This document shows, piece after piece, positions 20,491 through 28,483 of a DNA stretch of 64,000 nucleotides (position 1 is the stretch's first letter; each line of letters starts with the position of its first letter). Below the pieces are notes generated by a model. That model was not told the DNA's origin. It saw only the letters and a program-made list of their open reading frames with translations, and searched no databases. The translations under genes were made by a program, and so were the position numbers. Origin of the DNA: Kitasatospora phosalacinea. Lineage in GTDB: Bacteria; Actinomycetota; Actinomycetes; Streptomycetales; Streptomycetaceae. The DNA lies in contig NZ_JNWZ01000013.1 in assembly GCF_000716545.1 (NCBI RefSeq), positions 40,063-104,062 on the forward strand, read 5' to 3'.

Positions 20491-21326
20491 CCGCCCGCGA
20501 GGAACTGCGCGCCTACCTGGTCAAGCACCGGCTGGCCGGCCCCGAAGTCCCCACCCCCCGGCAGAACAGCCTCCGGCACTACCGGCTGTTCGCCCAGGGC
20601 GACCCCAAGGCGCTGATGGGCCTCGACCCGGAACCCCGCCGCGACGAGGCCGCCGTGCTGCGGCTGATGGCCGAACGGGCCGGCGTCGACCCCGACCCGC
20701 GCCGCACCGAGGGCCCGGACTCCATCGACCCCGACCTCACCCTCGACGCCCTGGACCGCCTCGCCGCCCTGCTGCGCCGCACCGCCGACCGGCGCGGCAG
20801 CGTGCTGGCCGGCACCGGCCACCCCACCAAGCTGGCCGGCTTCCACCGCGCGCTGGCCGAGGCGCTCGAAGCGGCCGGCTGCACCGTGCACACCCCCGCC
20901 CGGGGCACGCGCTTCCGCGAGCCCACCCCCGAGGGCGAGCGCCCCCGCTACCTCGACGTGCTCGACGGCGTCCTGGTGACGCGCGCCCTGGACGGCCCCG
21001 ACGGCCCCGGCCGCCCCGGCCCCGGCGACCTCGCGCACACCCACTCCCCGCTGCCCGTCCGGCTCGCCCTGACCGCCCTCGCCGACGCCGGGCACCGCCC
21101 GCCCGACCTGGTGCTGGGCGACCACGGCTGGCTCTGCGGCGCCGGCCGCCTCGGCATCCCGGCCGGGGGCGTCGCCGACTGCAACGACGTCGCCCCGTTC
21201 GCCGCCGAGGCGGACGGCCTGGTGGAGGCGGTCGTCCCGCTGGAGGACGGCTCCGCGCCGAGCTGCTACGTCCCGCTGAGCGACTACGTACTGCAACGGG
21301 CGGATCTCGCACCGTACAACAGGTGA
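20487..21326 (+). CDS. phosphatase-like conserved actinobacterial protein
   Basis: A 279-residue soluble protein starting at the GTG that overlaps the deacetylase stop. It contains GTGHPTKLAGFHRALAEALEAAGC, a HTHSPLPVRLAL segment and DHGWLCGAGRLGIPAGGVADCND. Homologues in streptomycetes are commonly labelled phosphatase, but no classical catalytic motif is evident to me. The coupling with the deacetylase and the run up to the BdtA-like regulator are the only context clues. Confidence 0.55.
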   Translation: MTAREELRAYLVKHRLAGPEVPTPRQNSLRHYRLFAQGDPKALMGLDPEPRRDEAAVLRLMAERAGVDPDPRRTEGPDSIDPDLTLDALDRLAALLRRTADRRGSVLAGTGHPTKLAGFHRALAEALEAAGCTVHTPARGTRFREPTPEGERPRYLDVLDGVLVTRALDGPDGPGRPGPGDLAHTHSPLPVRLALTALADAGHRPPDLVLGDHGWLCGAGRLGIPAGGVADCNDVAPFAAEADGLVEAVVPLEDGSAPSCYVPLSDYVLQRADLAPYNR

Positions 21327-21444
21327 CGGCCACCCTCTTCCCACCCGTACCATGCATAACTACTCTGGGGATACACGTGTGCCGGTGGAGTCACCGGAGG
21401 GGAAGCCGGTGCCTTGCACACGGGTAAGGGTCGGGTGATGGGTC
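21327..21444 (+). promoter_or_regulatory. upstream region of the BdtA-like gene with a partial BldD-like core
   Basis: At 21362-21370 the bases ACTCTGGGG match the inner ACnCWGnG part of the BldD operator consensus; the outer T and A positions do not match. BldD is known to bind upstream of bdtA in S. coelicolor. This is a weak, partial match. Confidence 0.3.
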
Positions 21445-21654
21445 ATGAGTTCCGGCGAACGTCCCCTGCAGGATGTCGTCTTCCTGACCGTGGCCGAGGT
21501 CGCCTCGGTGATGCGGGTGTCGAAGATGACGGTCTACCGCCTCGTGCACAGCGGCGAGCTTCCGGCCATCCGGGTCGGACGCTCCTTCCGGGTGCCCGAG
21601 CAGAAGGTGCACGAGTACCTCCAGGAGTCCTACGTGCGCCTGGAAAGCGCGTAG
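21445..21654 (+). CDS. BdtA-like helix-turn-helix (excisionase/MerR-type) DNA-binding protein
   Basis: A 69-residue protein that is almost entirely a winged HTH of the excisionase type: LTVAEVASVMRVSKMTVYRLVHSGELPAIRVGRSFRVPEQ. It resembles the BldD target BdtA of S. coelicolor rather than BldC, whose sequence differs clearly. It probably acts as a transcription factor or nucleoid-associated protein. The start is ATG at 21445; bases between it and the preceding gene contain the putative control region. Confidence 0.75.
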   Translation: MSSGERPLQDVVFLTVAEVASVMRVSKMTVYRLVHSGELPAIRVGRSFRVPEQKVHEYLQESYVRLESA

Positions 21655-21777
21655 GCCGGAGCCCCGCAGGGGCACCGATTACGGCAAACGCGACGTGGAC
21701 GGTAGGCTAGGCCCTCCGTCAGTCGTATGGACTCCCGTCTCTCACGGGCGCGGGTCCGAGTGAGCGAGGAATGTTCC

Positions 21778-21876
21778 GTGGGCTCTGTCATCAAGAAGCG
21801 TCGCAAGCGTATGGCCAAGAAGAAGCACCGCAAGCTTCTGAAGAGGACCCGCGTCCAGCGTCGCAACAAGAAGTAA
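21778..21876 (+). CDS. 30S ribosomal protein bS22 / AURKAIP1-COX24 domain peptide
   Basis: A 32-residue, extremely basic peptide (starting [20 protein letters not shown] and ending RRNKK) beginning at GTG 21778 behind GCGAGGA. This is the actinobacterial bS22 protein with the AURKAIP1/COX24 domain, bound in the small ribosomal subunit. It is short and easily missed by gene finders. Upstream, TAGGCT near 21708 is a plausible -10. Confidence 0.9.
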   Translation: MGSVIKKRRKRMAKKKHRKLLKRTRVQRRNKK

Positions 21877-21964
21877 CACCGTTCGGCGCCATCCTCGCTC
21901 ACGCGGGGGTCCACCCCGCACACGCGTTCAGCGACGCAGGTAGAACTGGCGCCGAGGATGTAGT

Positions 21965-22004
21965 CACTGCCCGTCCCAGGGAGAAATCCCCGGGGCGGGC
22001 AGTG
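21965..22004 (+). terminator. stem-loop after bS22
   Basis: Arms 21965-21977 and 21992-22004 pair over 12 of 13 positions (CACTGCCCG with CGGGCAGTG, plus three G-C pairs beyond one G-T), followed by GCGTTT. Probably the terminator of the bS22 transcript. Confidence 0.6.
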
Positions 22005-22076
22005 GCGTTTCAGCCCCCGCGACCTCCGCGCGGTACGGTGCACACCAGGGTGGGCATCCAGGGAGGTCGGGGCAAC

Positions 22077-23132
22077 GTGGGCAAGGTCGTGCTCGTCACC
22101 GGCGTGGCGCGCCCGCTCGGCGCGCGGTTCGCCGAACGGATCGCCGAACACCCCGACGTGGACCGGGTGGTGGGCGTCGACGCCGTCCCGCCGCCGGCCG
22201 GACTCCCGCTTGGCGTCCGCTACGCCCAGGTCGACCCGCGCCGCCCGGCGATCGCCCGGGTGATCGCCGAGCACGGCGTCGACACCGTGGTGCACCTCAA
22301 CGTCACCGCGCTCGGCCACGGCGGCCGGGCCGCGGTGAAGGAGAGCAACGTCATCGGCAGCATGCAGCTGCTCGGCGCCTGCCAACAGGCCCCCGGACTG
22401 CGCCGCCTGGTCGTCAAGTCCACCACCGCCGTGTACGGCTCCGCGCCCCGCGACCCGGCCGTCATCGGCGAGCGCACCCAGCCCAAGGCGCTGCCCCCCG
22501 GCGGCTTCGCCCGGGACGCCGCCGAAGTCGAGGGCTACGTCCGCGGCTTCGCCCGCCGCCGCCCCGACGTCGCCGTCACGGTGCTGCGCTTCGCCAACAT
22601 CCTCGGCCCGGACGGCGACACCCCGCTCGCCGCGTACTTCCGGCTCCCCGTGCTGCCCACCGCCTTCGGCCACGACCCCAGGCTGCAGTTCGTCCACGAG
22701 GAGGACGCCCTGGAGGTGCTGCGGCTGGCCGCGCTCGGCGCGCCCCCCGGCACCTACAACGTCGCCGGGGACGGCGTCCTGCTGCTCTCCCAGTGCGCCC
22801 GCCGGCTCGGCCGCCCCACCGTCCCGCTGCTGCGGCCCGCGCTCGGCCTGGTCGCCCAGCTGGCCCGGCGGCTGGCCGCCCCCGCGGACCGGGCGTTCTC
22901 CCAGGAGCAGTTGCAACTCCTCACCCACGGGCGGGTGGTGGACACCGCCCAGCTGCGCGAGGGCTTCGGCCACACCCCGCGCTGGACCACCTCCGAGACC
23001 TTCGCCGACTTCGTCGCGCACTGCGCGCCCGGCCCGCTGCCGCCCGAGCGGCTCACCGCCGTCACCGACCGGCTCACCGGCCTGCTCGACGGCCACCACC
23101 CCACCCGGAACCAGGAAACGAGGCCGCGATGA
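22077..23132 (+). CDS. NAD-dependent epimerase/dehydratase (extended SDR)
   Basis: A 351-residue extended short-chain dehydrogenase with Rossmann motif VTGVARPLGARFAERI at the N-terminus and a central VVKSTTAVYGSAPRDP segment. An FANILGPDGDTPLAAYF block follows. The classical YxxxK is not obvious, so the catalytic type is uncertain. GTG 22077 follows GGGAGGT. The stop overlaps the acyltransferase start (ATGA), which suggests a joint role in lipid or envelope metabolism. Confidence 0.75.
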   Translation: MGKVVLVTGVARPLGARFAERIAEHPDVDRVVGVDAVPPPAGLPLGVRYAQVDPRRPAIARVIAEHGVDTVVHLNVTALGHGGRAAVKESNVIGSMQLLGACQQAPGLRRLVVKSTTAVYGSAPRDPAVIGERTQPKALPPGGFARDAAEVEGYVRGFARRRPDVAVTVLRFANILGPDGDTPLAAYFRLPVLPTAFGHDPRLQFVHEEDALEVLRLAALGAPPGTYNVAGDGVLLLSQCARRLGRPTVPLLRPALGLVAQLARRLAAPADRAFSQEQLQLLTHGRVVDTAQLREGFGHTPRWTTSETFADFVAHCAPGPLPPERLTAVTDRLTGLLDGHHPTRNQETRPR

Positions 23133-24133
23133 CAGCCGCCCGGGAGTCCGCCGACCCGGCGGCCAAGGTCATCCCGATCGAGTCCGCCCCCAGCTGGAGC
23201 GGACCGGAACCCCGCCCCGCCCTCGCCGACCGGATCGCCGACGGCGTCGGCGCCGCCCTCGCCGGGCAGCTCGGCGCCACCGCCACCCGGGTGTTCGGCA
23301 AGGGCTGGGAGGAACGCGCCACCAACGGCCTCGGCTTCCTGCGCCGCCGGCTCACCGGCGACTACGAGGTGGACGACTTCGGCTTCGACAAGGAGCTCAC
23401 CGAGGAGGTCTTCCTCGCGCTGCTCCGGCCGCTCGCCGAGAAGTACTTCCGGATCGAGGTCCGCGGCACCGAGCACATCCCCGCCGAGGGCGGCGTGCTG
23501 ATCGTCGCCAACCACTCCGGCACCATCCCGCTGGACGCGCTGATGACCCAGGTCGCCGTCCACGACCACGCCGACCGGCACCTGCGGATGCTCGCCGCCG
23601 ACCTGGTCTTCGTCCTGCCCGTGGTCAACGAGCTGGCCCGCAAGGCCGGACACACCCTGGCCTGCAACGAGGACGCCCAGACCCTGCTGGAGCGCGGCGA
23701 GGTGGTCGGCGTCTGGCCCGAGGGCTTCAAGGGCATCGGCAAGCCCTTCTCCGACCGCTACAAGCTCCAGCGCTTCGGCCGCGGCGGCTTCGTCGCCTCC
23801 GCGCTGCGGGCCGGCGTGCCGATCGTGCCCTGCTCGATCGTCGGCGCCGAGGAGACCTACCCGATGATCGGCAACTTCAAGACGCTGGCCCGGCTGCTCG
23901 GCCTGCCCTACGTGCCGATCACGCCGACCTTCCCCTGGCTCGGGCCGCTCGGCGCGATCCCGCTGCCCACCAAGTGGACCATCCAGTTCGGCGAACCCAT
24001 CCCGACCGACAGCTACCCGAAGGACGCGGCGGAGGACCCGATGCTGGTCTTCAACCTCACCGACCAAGTCCGGGAGACCATCCAGCACACGCTGTACAAG
24101 CTGCTGGTGCAGCGGCGCTCCGTCTTCGGCTGA
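23129..24133 (+). CDS. lysophospholipid acyltransferase family protein (PlsC-like)
   Basis: A 334-residue acyltransferase. After a 120-residue N-terminal region it shows the family motifs NHSGTIPLD (NHx4D catalytic type), a GVWPEGFKGIGKPF block and RAGVPIVPCSIVGAEETYP. It probably acylates a lysolipid or glycerophosphate at the membrane. ATG 23129 overlaps the stop of the epimerase gene. It ends against a strong bidirectional terminator. Confidence 0.85.
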   Translation: MTAARESADPAAKVIPIESAPSWSGPEPRPALADRIADGVGAALAGQLGATATRVFGKGWEERATNGLGFLRRRLTGDYEVDDFGFDKELTEEVFLALLRPLAEKYFRIEVRGTEHIPAEGGVLIVANHSGTIPLDALMTQVAVHDHADRHLRMLAADLVFVLPVVNELARKAGHTLACNEDAQTLLERGEVVGVWPEGFKGIGKPFSDRYKLQRFGRGGFVASALRAGVPIVPCSIVGAEETYPMIGNFKTLARLLGLPYVPITPTFPWLGPLGAIPLPTKWTIQFGEPIPTDSYPKDAAEDPMLVFNLTDQVRETIQHTLYKLLVQRRSVFG

Positions 24134-24147
24134 GCGGCCCGCCGGGA

Positions 24148-24201
24148 CCGGGGGCGGGGAACCGCGCGGGCCCGGTCGGCCGCGCGGTCCCCCGCCCCCG
24201 G
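24148..24201. terminator. bidirectional terminator between acyltransferase and rsbN
   Basis: Arms 24148-24168 and 24181-24201 form a 21-bp stem with a single mismatch and a 12-base loop. It sits between convergent genes and can serve both strands. Confidence 0.8.
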
Positions 24202-24215
24202 ACGGGGCGCCCCCC

Positions 24216-25415
24216 TCAGTTGAGCGTCAGCCCCGGCAGCAGGCCCGGGACGAGCGGCGGGATGGTGATGCCCTGCCCGGCGCCCGCCGGGGGCGCCGCC
24301 GGGGAGCCGGACGGGGCGGGGGAGGCACCGGGGGCCGGGGCCGCCGGGGCGCCCGTCGCGGTGGGGGAGGCGCCGGTGCCGGTCAGGCCGCCCAGCAGGT
24401 CGCCGAGCCCGCCCGCGGTGGGCGCGCTGGGCGCCGACGTGGCCCGGCCGGACGGGGCGGTGGCCGGGTCGTGGCCGCCGCTCGCGCCGCCGGAGGCGCC
24501 GGTGCCCGGGAGCAGCGGCTGCCGGCCGGTGCCCGGTGCGGTGCCGCCGCTCGCCCCGCCGGAGGGCGACCCGCCGGTGCTGCCGCCGCTGCCGCCCTGG
24601 CCGGGGGTCTGCCCGAGCCGGAGCGGCGCGACGTCCTCGCTTATGTCGTCGAAGAGCCGGTCGACCTTGGACGCCTCGGTGCTCAGCCCGGACGGCAGCT
24701 TGGACTGCAGGGCCGTCCAGCGCTGGTCCTCCCCGGCGAAGCCGGCGAGCTGGCGCATCGGGGTGAGCGAGCCGTTGGTGCGGTAGACGGCGCGCAGCAG
24801 GTCGCGGCCGCGCAGCGCCTCGGTGTGCATGTCGTCGAGGGCGCGGCGGACCTGGTCGACGGTGGCGGGGCTGAGCGCGGTCGGGCTGTCGGCGCGGCCG
24901 AGCAGCGTCTGCGCCTCGTCGAGCCGGGTGGAAGCCTGCTGGAGCAGCAGCGCACCGCGCTCGGTGTCGCTGTCGGCCCAGTCGAGGCGCAGCCCTTCCA
25001 GGCCGCGCTTCATGCCGTACAGGGTGTCGCCGGGGAGGGCGTTGGTGGAGGCGGCGGCGGCTCCGGCGAGCCCGCCGACGGCGACGCCGGCGACCAGGCC
25101 GCCGATGGCGAGGCGGCGGCCCCAGCGGGTGCCGCGCAGGCGCCGGCCGCGCTGGGCGGGGAGGACCGCGGTGGGGGCGCCGCCGGCCCACTCCTGTTCG
25201 AACGCGGCCATCAGCTGGGCTCGTTGGACCGTCCGCGTCTCGGCGGCGAGCTCGGGGGCGGGGATCGCACCGAGCGCTTCGGCCATGGCGAGGAGCTCGG
25301 TCATGGCGGCGGAGCCGGCCCGGTGCGAGCCGCTGCTCCGGTGGTCACTCTGGTGGGCCTCCAGCGCCTCGGCGAAGGACTTCGCCCGCCGGTGCTCCAG
25401 CACGTTTGCCGTCAC
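24216..25415 (-). CDS. rsbN: anti-sigma factor RsbN (sigma-BldN regulator, DUF5667)
   Basis: A 399-residue single-pass membrane protein. Residues 1-100 are cytoplasmic with the sigma-binding region (EHRRAKSFAEALEAHQ). One membrane segment lies at about 102-123. An extracytoplasmic DUF5667-type helical part follows (STNALPGDTLYGMKRGLEGLRLDWA), then a long Gly/Ser/Pro/Ala-rich tail. In S. venezuelae the gene just downstream of bldN encodes the sigma-BldN-specific anti-sigma factor with this layout. GTG 25415 is chosen because GGGAGG lies 8 bases upstream. It has its own candidate sigma-BldN promoter. Confidence 0.85.
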   Translation of the reverse strand: MTANVLEHRRAKSFAEALEAHQSDHRSSGSHRAGSAAMTELLAMAEALGAIPAPELAAETRTVQRAQLMAAFEQEWAGGAPTAVLPAQRGRRLRGTRWGRRLAIGGLVAGVAVGGLAGAAAASTNALPGDTLYGMKRGLEGLRLDWADSDTERGALLLQQASTRLDEAQTLLGRADSPTALSPATVDQVRRALDDMHTEALRGRDLLRAVYRTNGSLTPMRQLAGFAGEDQRWTALQSKLPSGLSTEASKVDRLFDDISEDVAPLRLGQTPGQGGSGGSTGGSPSGGASGGTAPGTGRQPLLPGTGASGGASGGHDPATAPSGRATSAPSAPTAGGLGDLLGGLTGTGASPTATGAPAAPAPGASPAPSGSPAAPPAGAGQGITIPPLVPGLLPGLTLN

Positions 25416-25548
25416 GGGCCACACCTCCCTTCGTCGTTTTCGACACCGTGGCCCGCCGGTTGGTTGTCCCGGCAGGCCGAAACCACACCATCGGGTGACA
25501 GCTTGGGTTCCCACTTGACTGCGGGCCCGGTGGCGGATTGCACGCTGG

Positions 25549-25577
25549 CCAACGAGCGGTGTCGGGAGTCGGTTACG
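25549..25577 (-). promoter_or_regulatory. candidate sigma-BldN promoter of rsbN
   Basis: On the minus strand, -35 CGTAAC (25572-25577) is a perfect match to the published sigma-BldN consensus. The -10 CGTTGG (25549-25554) matches five of six bases of CGTTGA. The spacer is 17 bases. It lies about 135 bases upstream of the rsbN start, within the 300-base gap after bldN, and nothing else is seen in that gap. Confidence 0.65.
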
Positions 25578-25718
25578 CACGACCCCCCTGGCGTATTAAG
25601 CAGAGCAGATGACCGCCCACTCACCCGGACGGGCTTGCACCGGGCCCGGGTTGACGGTCCGTCGGTCAACGGGGGCGCCGGCGGCGGTCTGCGGGCCGTC
25701 GCGTCCACGGTCGGCGGA

Positions 25719-26597
25719 TCACCTGGCGTCCGGCGGCAGCAGGCGGGCCAGCGTGCGCACCGCCCGGTACTGCAGCGTCTTGATGGCGCCCTCGTTCTTG
25801 CCCATGATCCGGGCCGTCTCGGCGACCGACAGGCCCTGCAGGAAGCGCAGCGTGACGCACTCCTGCTGCTGCGGGTTGAGCCGGTGCACCGCGTCCAGCA
25901 GGGCGGCGTTGGAGAGCGACTCCAGCACCGACTCCTCGGGGCTGCGCTCGCACTCGTTGGAGTCGAGCATCTCGCCGGTGGTGACCTCCAGCCGGAACCG
26001 GCTGGACTTGAAGTGGTCGGCCACCAGGTTGCGGGCGATGGTCACCAGCCAGGCGCCGAAGTCGCGGCCCTGCCAGGTGAAGGTTCCGATCCGGCGCAGC
26101 GCGCGCAGGAAGGTCTCGCTGGTCAGGTCCTCGGCGGTGGCCCGGCTGCCGACCCGGTAGTAGATGTACCGGTACACGGTGTCGGCGTAGTGGTCGTAGA
26201 GCCGCCCGAAGGCCTCGCTCTCGCCGTTCTGGGCCCGTTCGACCAGCTCCACCACCGGGTTGTGCTCGGTGTCGTAGCCGGGGCCGGCGGGGGCGCTGCG
26301 GGCGCGGCCGCGGGTGCCGGGGGCGGGCACGGTGCGGCCGCGCGCCCCCCCGGCCGGGGCGCTGCCGGCGGCGGGGCCGGTGGTGGTCGAGCGCAGCAGC
26401 GGCGCGACGAACGCGGCGGGCGCGGGCGCGGCGAACCCGGGCGCGGCGAACGCTGGACCGGCCACCGCGGGCTGCGGCACGGTCAGTTCGAACTCGCGGA
26501 TCGCGGCCCACAGCCGTTCCAGGCGCACACCGCGGCGCAGAGTGGCGGTCGACGGGCGGGAGGTGGCTGGCGCGTCGTTCCGGACGGGTGGGTACAC
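25719..26597 (-). CDS. bldN: ECF-type sigma factor BldN
   Basis: A 292-residue sigma factor. The N-terminal ~105 residues are a low-complexity Ala/Pro/Gly extension beginning MYPPVRNDA. It resembles the N-terminal prosequence of S. coelicolor sigma-BldN, which is made as a proprotein. Region 2 follows (FGRLYDHYADTVYRYIYY, EDLTSETFLRAL), then region 4 (LNPQQQECVTLRFLQGLS, AETARIMGKNEGAIKTLQYR). Sigma-BldN is needed for aerial growth and directs chaplin, rodlin and rsbN transcription. The start is GTG. rsbN lies downstream on the same strand. Confidence 0.9.
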   Translation of the reverse strand: MYPPVRNDAPATSRPSTATLRRGVRLERLWAAIREFELTVPQPAVAGPAFAAPGFAAPAPAAFVAPLLRSTTTGPAAGSAPAGGARGRTVPAPGTRGRARSAPAGPGYDTEHNPVVELVERAQNGESEAFGRLYDHYADTVYRYIYYRVGSRATAEDLTSETFLRALRRIGTFTWQGRDFGAWLVTIARNLVADHFKSSRFRLEVTTGEMLDSNECERSPEESVLESLSNAALLDAVHRLNPQQQECVTLRFLQGLSVAETARIMGKNEGAIKTLQYRAVRTLARLLPPDAR

Positions 26598-26880
26598 GGG
26601 ACTCCCAGAGGCAGAACTGTGGACGGATCACCTCCGCCTGTGCGGAGAGCACGCCGCACTGACCACCCGTCACGGGGACGTCCGGGTGGGGTGCATCCAG
26701 GAGAGAATAACGCTTTGTGCAATGACAGCTACACCGCGTGGTCGAAGTGGTCGGTTGAGGTCCACTTCTTGCGCATATTCACCTGTCGGTGACCGGAGTT
26801 GGCACCGTCCGCCCGGCTCAATGTGACCACTTGTGCGCATCGGGTGACCGAACACCGGTGCGCGGGCCGGGTTTCCCCGC
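26598..26880 (-). promoter_or_regulatory. bldN upstream control region with palindromes
   Basis: This long leader region precedes bldN. At 26731-26739 the bases ACACCGCGT match the BldD core ACnCWGnGT except at the central W. At 26779-26792 there is a perfect inverted repeat, TCACC-TGTC-GGTGA, whose TCAC/GTGA half-sites match BldD half-sites but with one extra base between them. BldD represses bldN in S. coelicolor, so both are plausible operators. No clear -10/-35 pair was identified. Confidence 0.4.
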
Positions 26881-27042
26881 CATCCGCGGTCCCAACCCAT
26901 GACTTTGGCCGACTGGCGAACGATCAGTTCCGGTCAGGCCCGGACGTTCTCGAACCATCCGGCGCTCCGGGCGGGTTCACCCCCGCTGACGTGCAGGACC
27001 ACCCGCCGGCGGGCGTGTCGGCGGCGCCGGGTTGACGTCGGC

Positions 27043-27062
27043 CCGGCGCGGCGCCGCGCCGG
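27043..27062 (-). terminator. GC-rich hairpin after the HAD-IB gene
   Basis: A perfect 20-base palindrome (8-bp stem, 4-base loop) lies 23 bases past the minus-strand stop at 27085. It is probably a factor-independent terminator without a U-tract. The rest of 26880-27042 shows nothing I can support. Confidence 0.5.
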
Positions 27063-27084
27063 ACCCGCGGCGCACCCGGGGGCG

Positions 27085-27990
27085 TCAGGCGCGCTGCCGC
27101 CGGTGCACCGCGACCGCCGCCGCGGCCGCCCCGGCCAGCACGCCGAGTCCGGCCGCCGCCGGGACGCCGATCCGGGCCGCCTTCCGCCCGGTGCGGAAGT
27201 CCCGCACCCGCCAGCCCATCGCCCGCGCGTGCCGGCGCAGCGCCCCGTCCGGGTTGATCACGTACGGGTGGCCGACCAGGCTCAGCATCGGGATGTCGTT
27301 GGCGGAGTCGCTGAACGCCGCGCAGCGCGCCAGGTCCAACTGCTCGCGCCGGGCCAGCGCCTGCACCGCGGCCGCCTTCGCCGGGCCGTGCAGCATCCCG
27401 CCGACCAGTCGGCCGGTGTACTCGCCGTCCCGGGTCTCGGCGACGGTGCCGAGCGCGCCGGTCATGCCCAGCCGGCGGGCGATCAGCCGGGCCACCTCCA
27501 GCGGGGCGGCCGTCACCAGCCACACCCGCTGCCCGGCGTCCAGGTGCATCTGCACCAGGGCCCGCGTCCCCGGCCAGACCTTCTCGGCCAGCACGGGTTC
27601 GAAGATCTCCTCGCAGATCCGCTCCAGGTCCGCGGTGCGCTTGCCGGCCACCAGGCCCAGCGCGCTGTCCCGGGCGTCGGCGATGTGGTCCGGGTTCTCC
27701 GCGCCGCGCAGCCGGAAGGCGGCCTGCTGCCAGGCGAACCGGGCGAGGTCGCGGCGGGAGAAGAAGCGCCGCCGGTACAGGCCGACCCCGAGGTAGAAGA
27801 TCGCAGCCCCGCGCAGGATGGTGTTGTCGCAGTCGAAGAAGGCGGCGGCCCGGACGTCCCCGGGCTCCGGCGTGTGGTCCCCCTCCGGCGCGAGCCGGGC
27901 CTCGGCGGCGTCGGCCGCGGCCTCGCCCGCCAGGGCGGTCCGGTCGTCGGTGGGACGCTTTGACTGGGTGAGCCTTCGCAGCGCGGCCAT
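27085..27990 (-). CDS. HAD-IB family phosphatase with C-terminal membrane segment
   Basis: A 301-residue protein with HAD motif I FFDCDNTILRGAA (near residue 52), motif II LVTAAP, and motifs III/IV in FSDSANDIPML. The SerB-like IB fold points to a phosphatase of serine-phosphate or lipid-type substrates. The C-terminal 25 residues (GVPAAAGLGVLAGAAAAAVAV) form a membrane anchor followed by basic residues. It is divergent from the glutaredoxin-like gene. Confidence 0.85.
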   Translation of the reverse strand: MAALRRLTQSKRPTDDRTALAGEAAADAAEARLAPEGDHTPEPGDVRAAAFFDCDNTILRGAAIFYLGVGLYRRRFFSRRDLARFAWQQAAFRLRGAENPDHIADARDSALGLVAGKRTADLERICEEIFEPVLAEKVWPGTRALVQMHLDAGQRVWLVTAAPLEVARLIARRLGMTGALGTVAETRDGEYTGRLVGGMLHGPAKAAAVQALARREQLDLARCAAFSDSANDIPMLSLVGHPYVINPDGALRRHARAMGWRVRDFRTGRKAARIGVPAAAGLGVLAGAAAAAVAVHRRQRA

Positions 27991-28073
27991 GCGACGAGCA
28001 TAGTCAGCGCGGCCGTCCGACCCCGTGTCCGAGGGGTGCCCGCGCAGTGAACGGGCGGCGGCACAATGAACCG

Positions 28074-28346
28074 GTGAGCCTGCTGCGACGCGCGAAGAAG
28101 AACCCCGCCGAGACCACCGTCACCCTGATCGGCAAACCCGGCTGCCACCTGTGCGAGGACGCCCGGGAGGTGATCCTCAGGGTCACCGCCGAACTCGGCG
28201 CCTCCTTCGAGGAGAAGGACGTCCTCCAGGACCCGGCCCTGTACGCGGAGTACGCCGAGCAGATCCCGGTGACCCTGGTCGACGGCCGCCAGCACGACTT
28301 CTGGCGGATCGACGAGACCCGCCTGCGCAAGGCGCTCGGCGCCTGA
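28074..28346 (+). CDS. glutaredoxin-family protein
   Basis: A 90-residue thioredoxin-fold protein with the dithiol active site GKPGCHLCEDA, a cis-proline segment QIPVTLVDG and no signal peptide. It probably takes part in thiol-disulfide exchange in the cytoplasm. GTG 28074 gives the usual short N-terminus; GTG 28047 is an alternative adding nine residues. Confidence 0.8.
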   Translation: MSLLRRAKKNPAETTVTLIGKPGCHLCEDAREVILRVTAELGASFEEKDVLQDPALYAEYAEQIPVTLVDGRQHDFWRIDETRLRKALGA

Positions 28347-28483
28347 GCTCCTGGACGCGCGACCTCTCGGGAACCGTTGCTTCGTGAACGTTCGATGAAG
28401 ATCGCCCTAGGAGTTCCTCACTTCTCGGCTTACGATCGAACGGTTTTCCGTGTCCGCCGGGGGCTGTCCAAGAGGAGGGCGCG

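Noticed and set aside
21445..21654. Calling the small HTH protein BldC
   Set aside because: Size and fold are similar, but the sequence differs from BldC as I remember it and fits BdtA-like excisionase proteins better.
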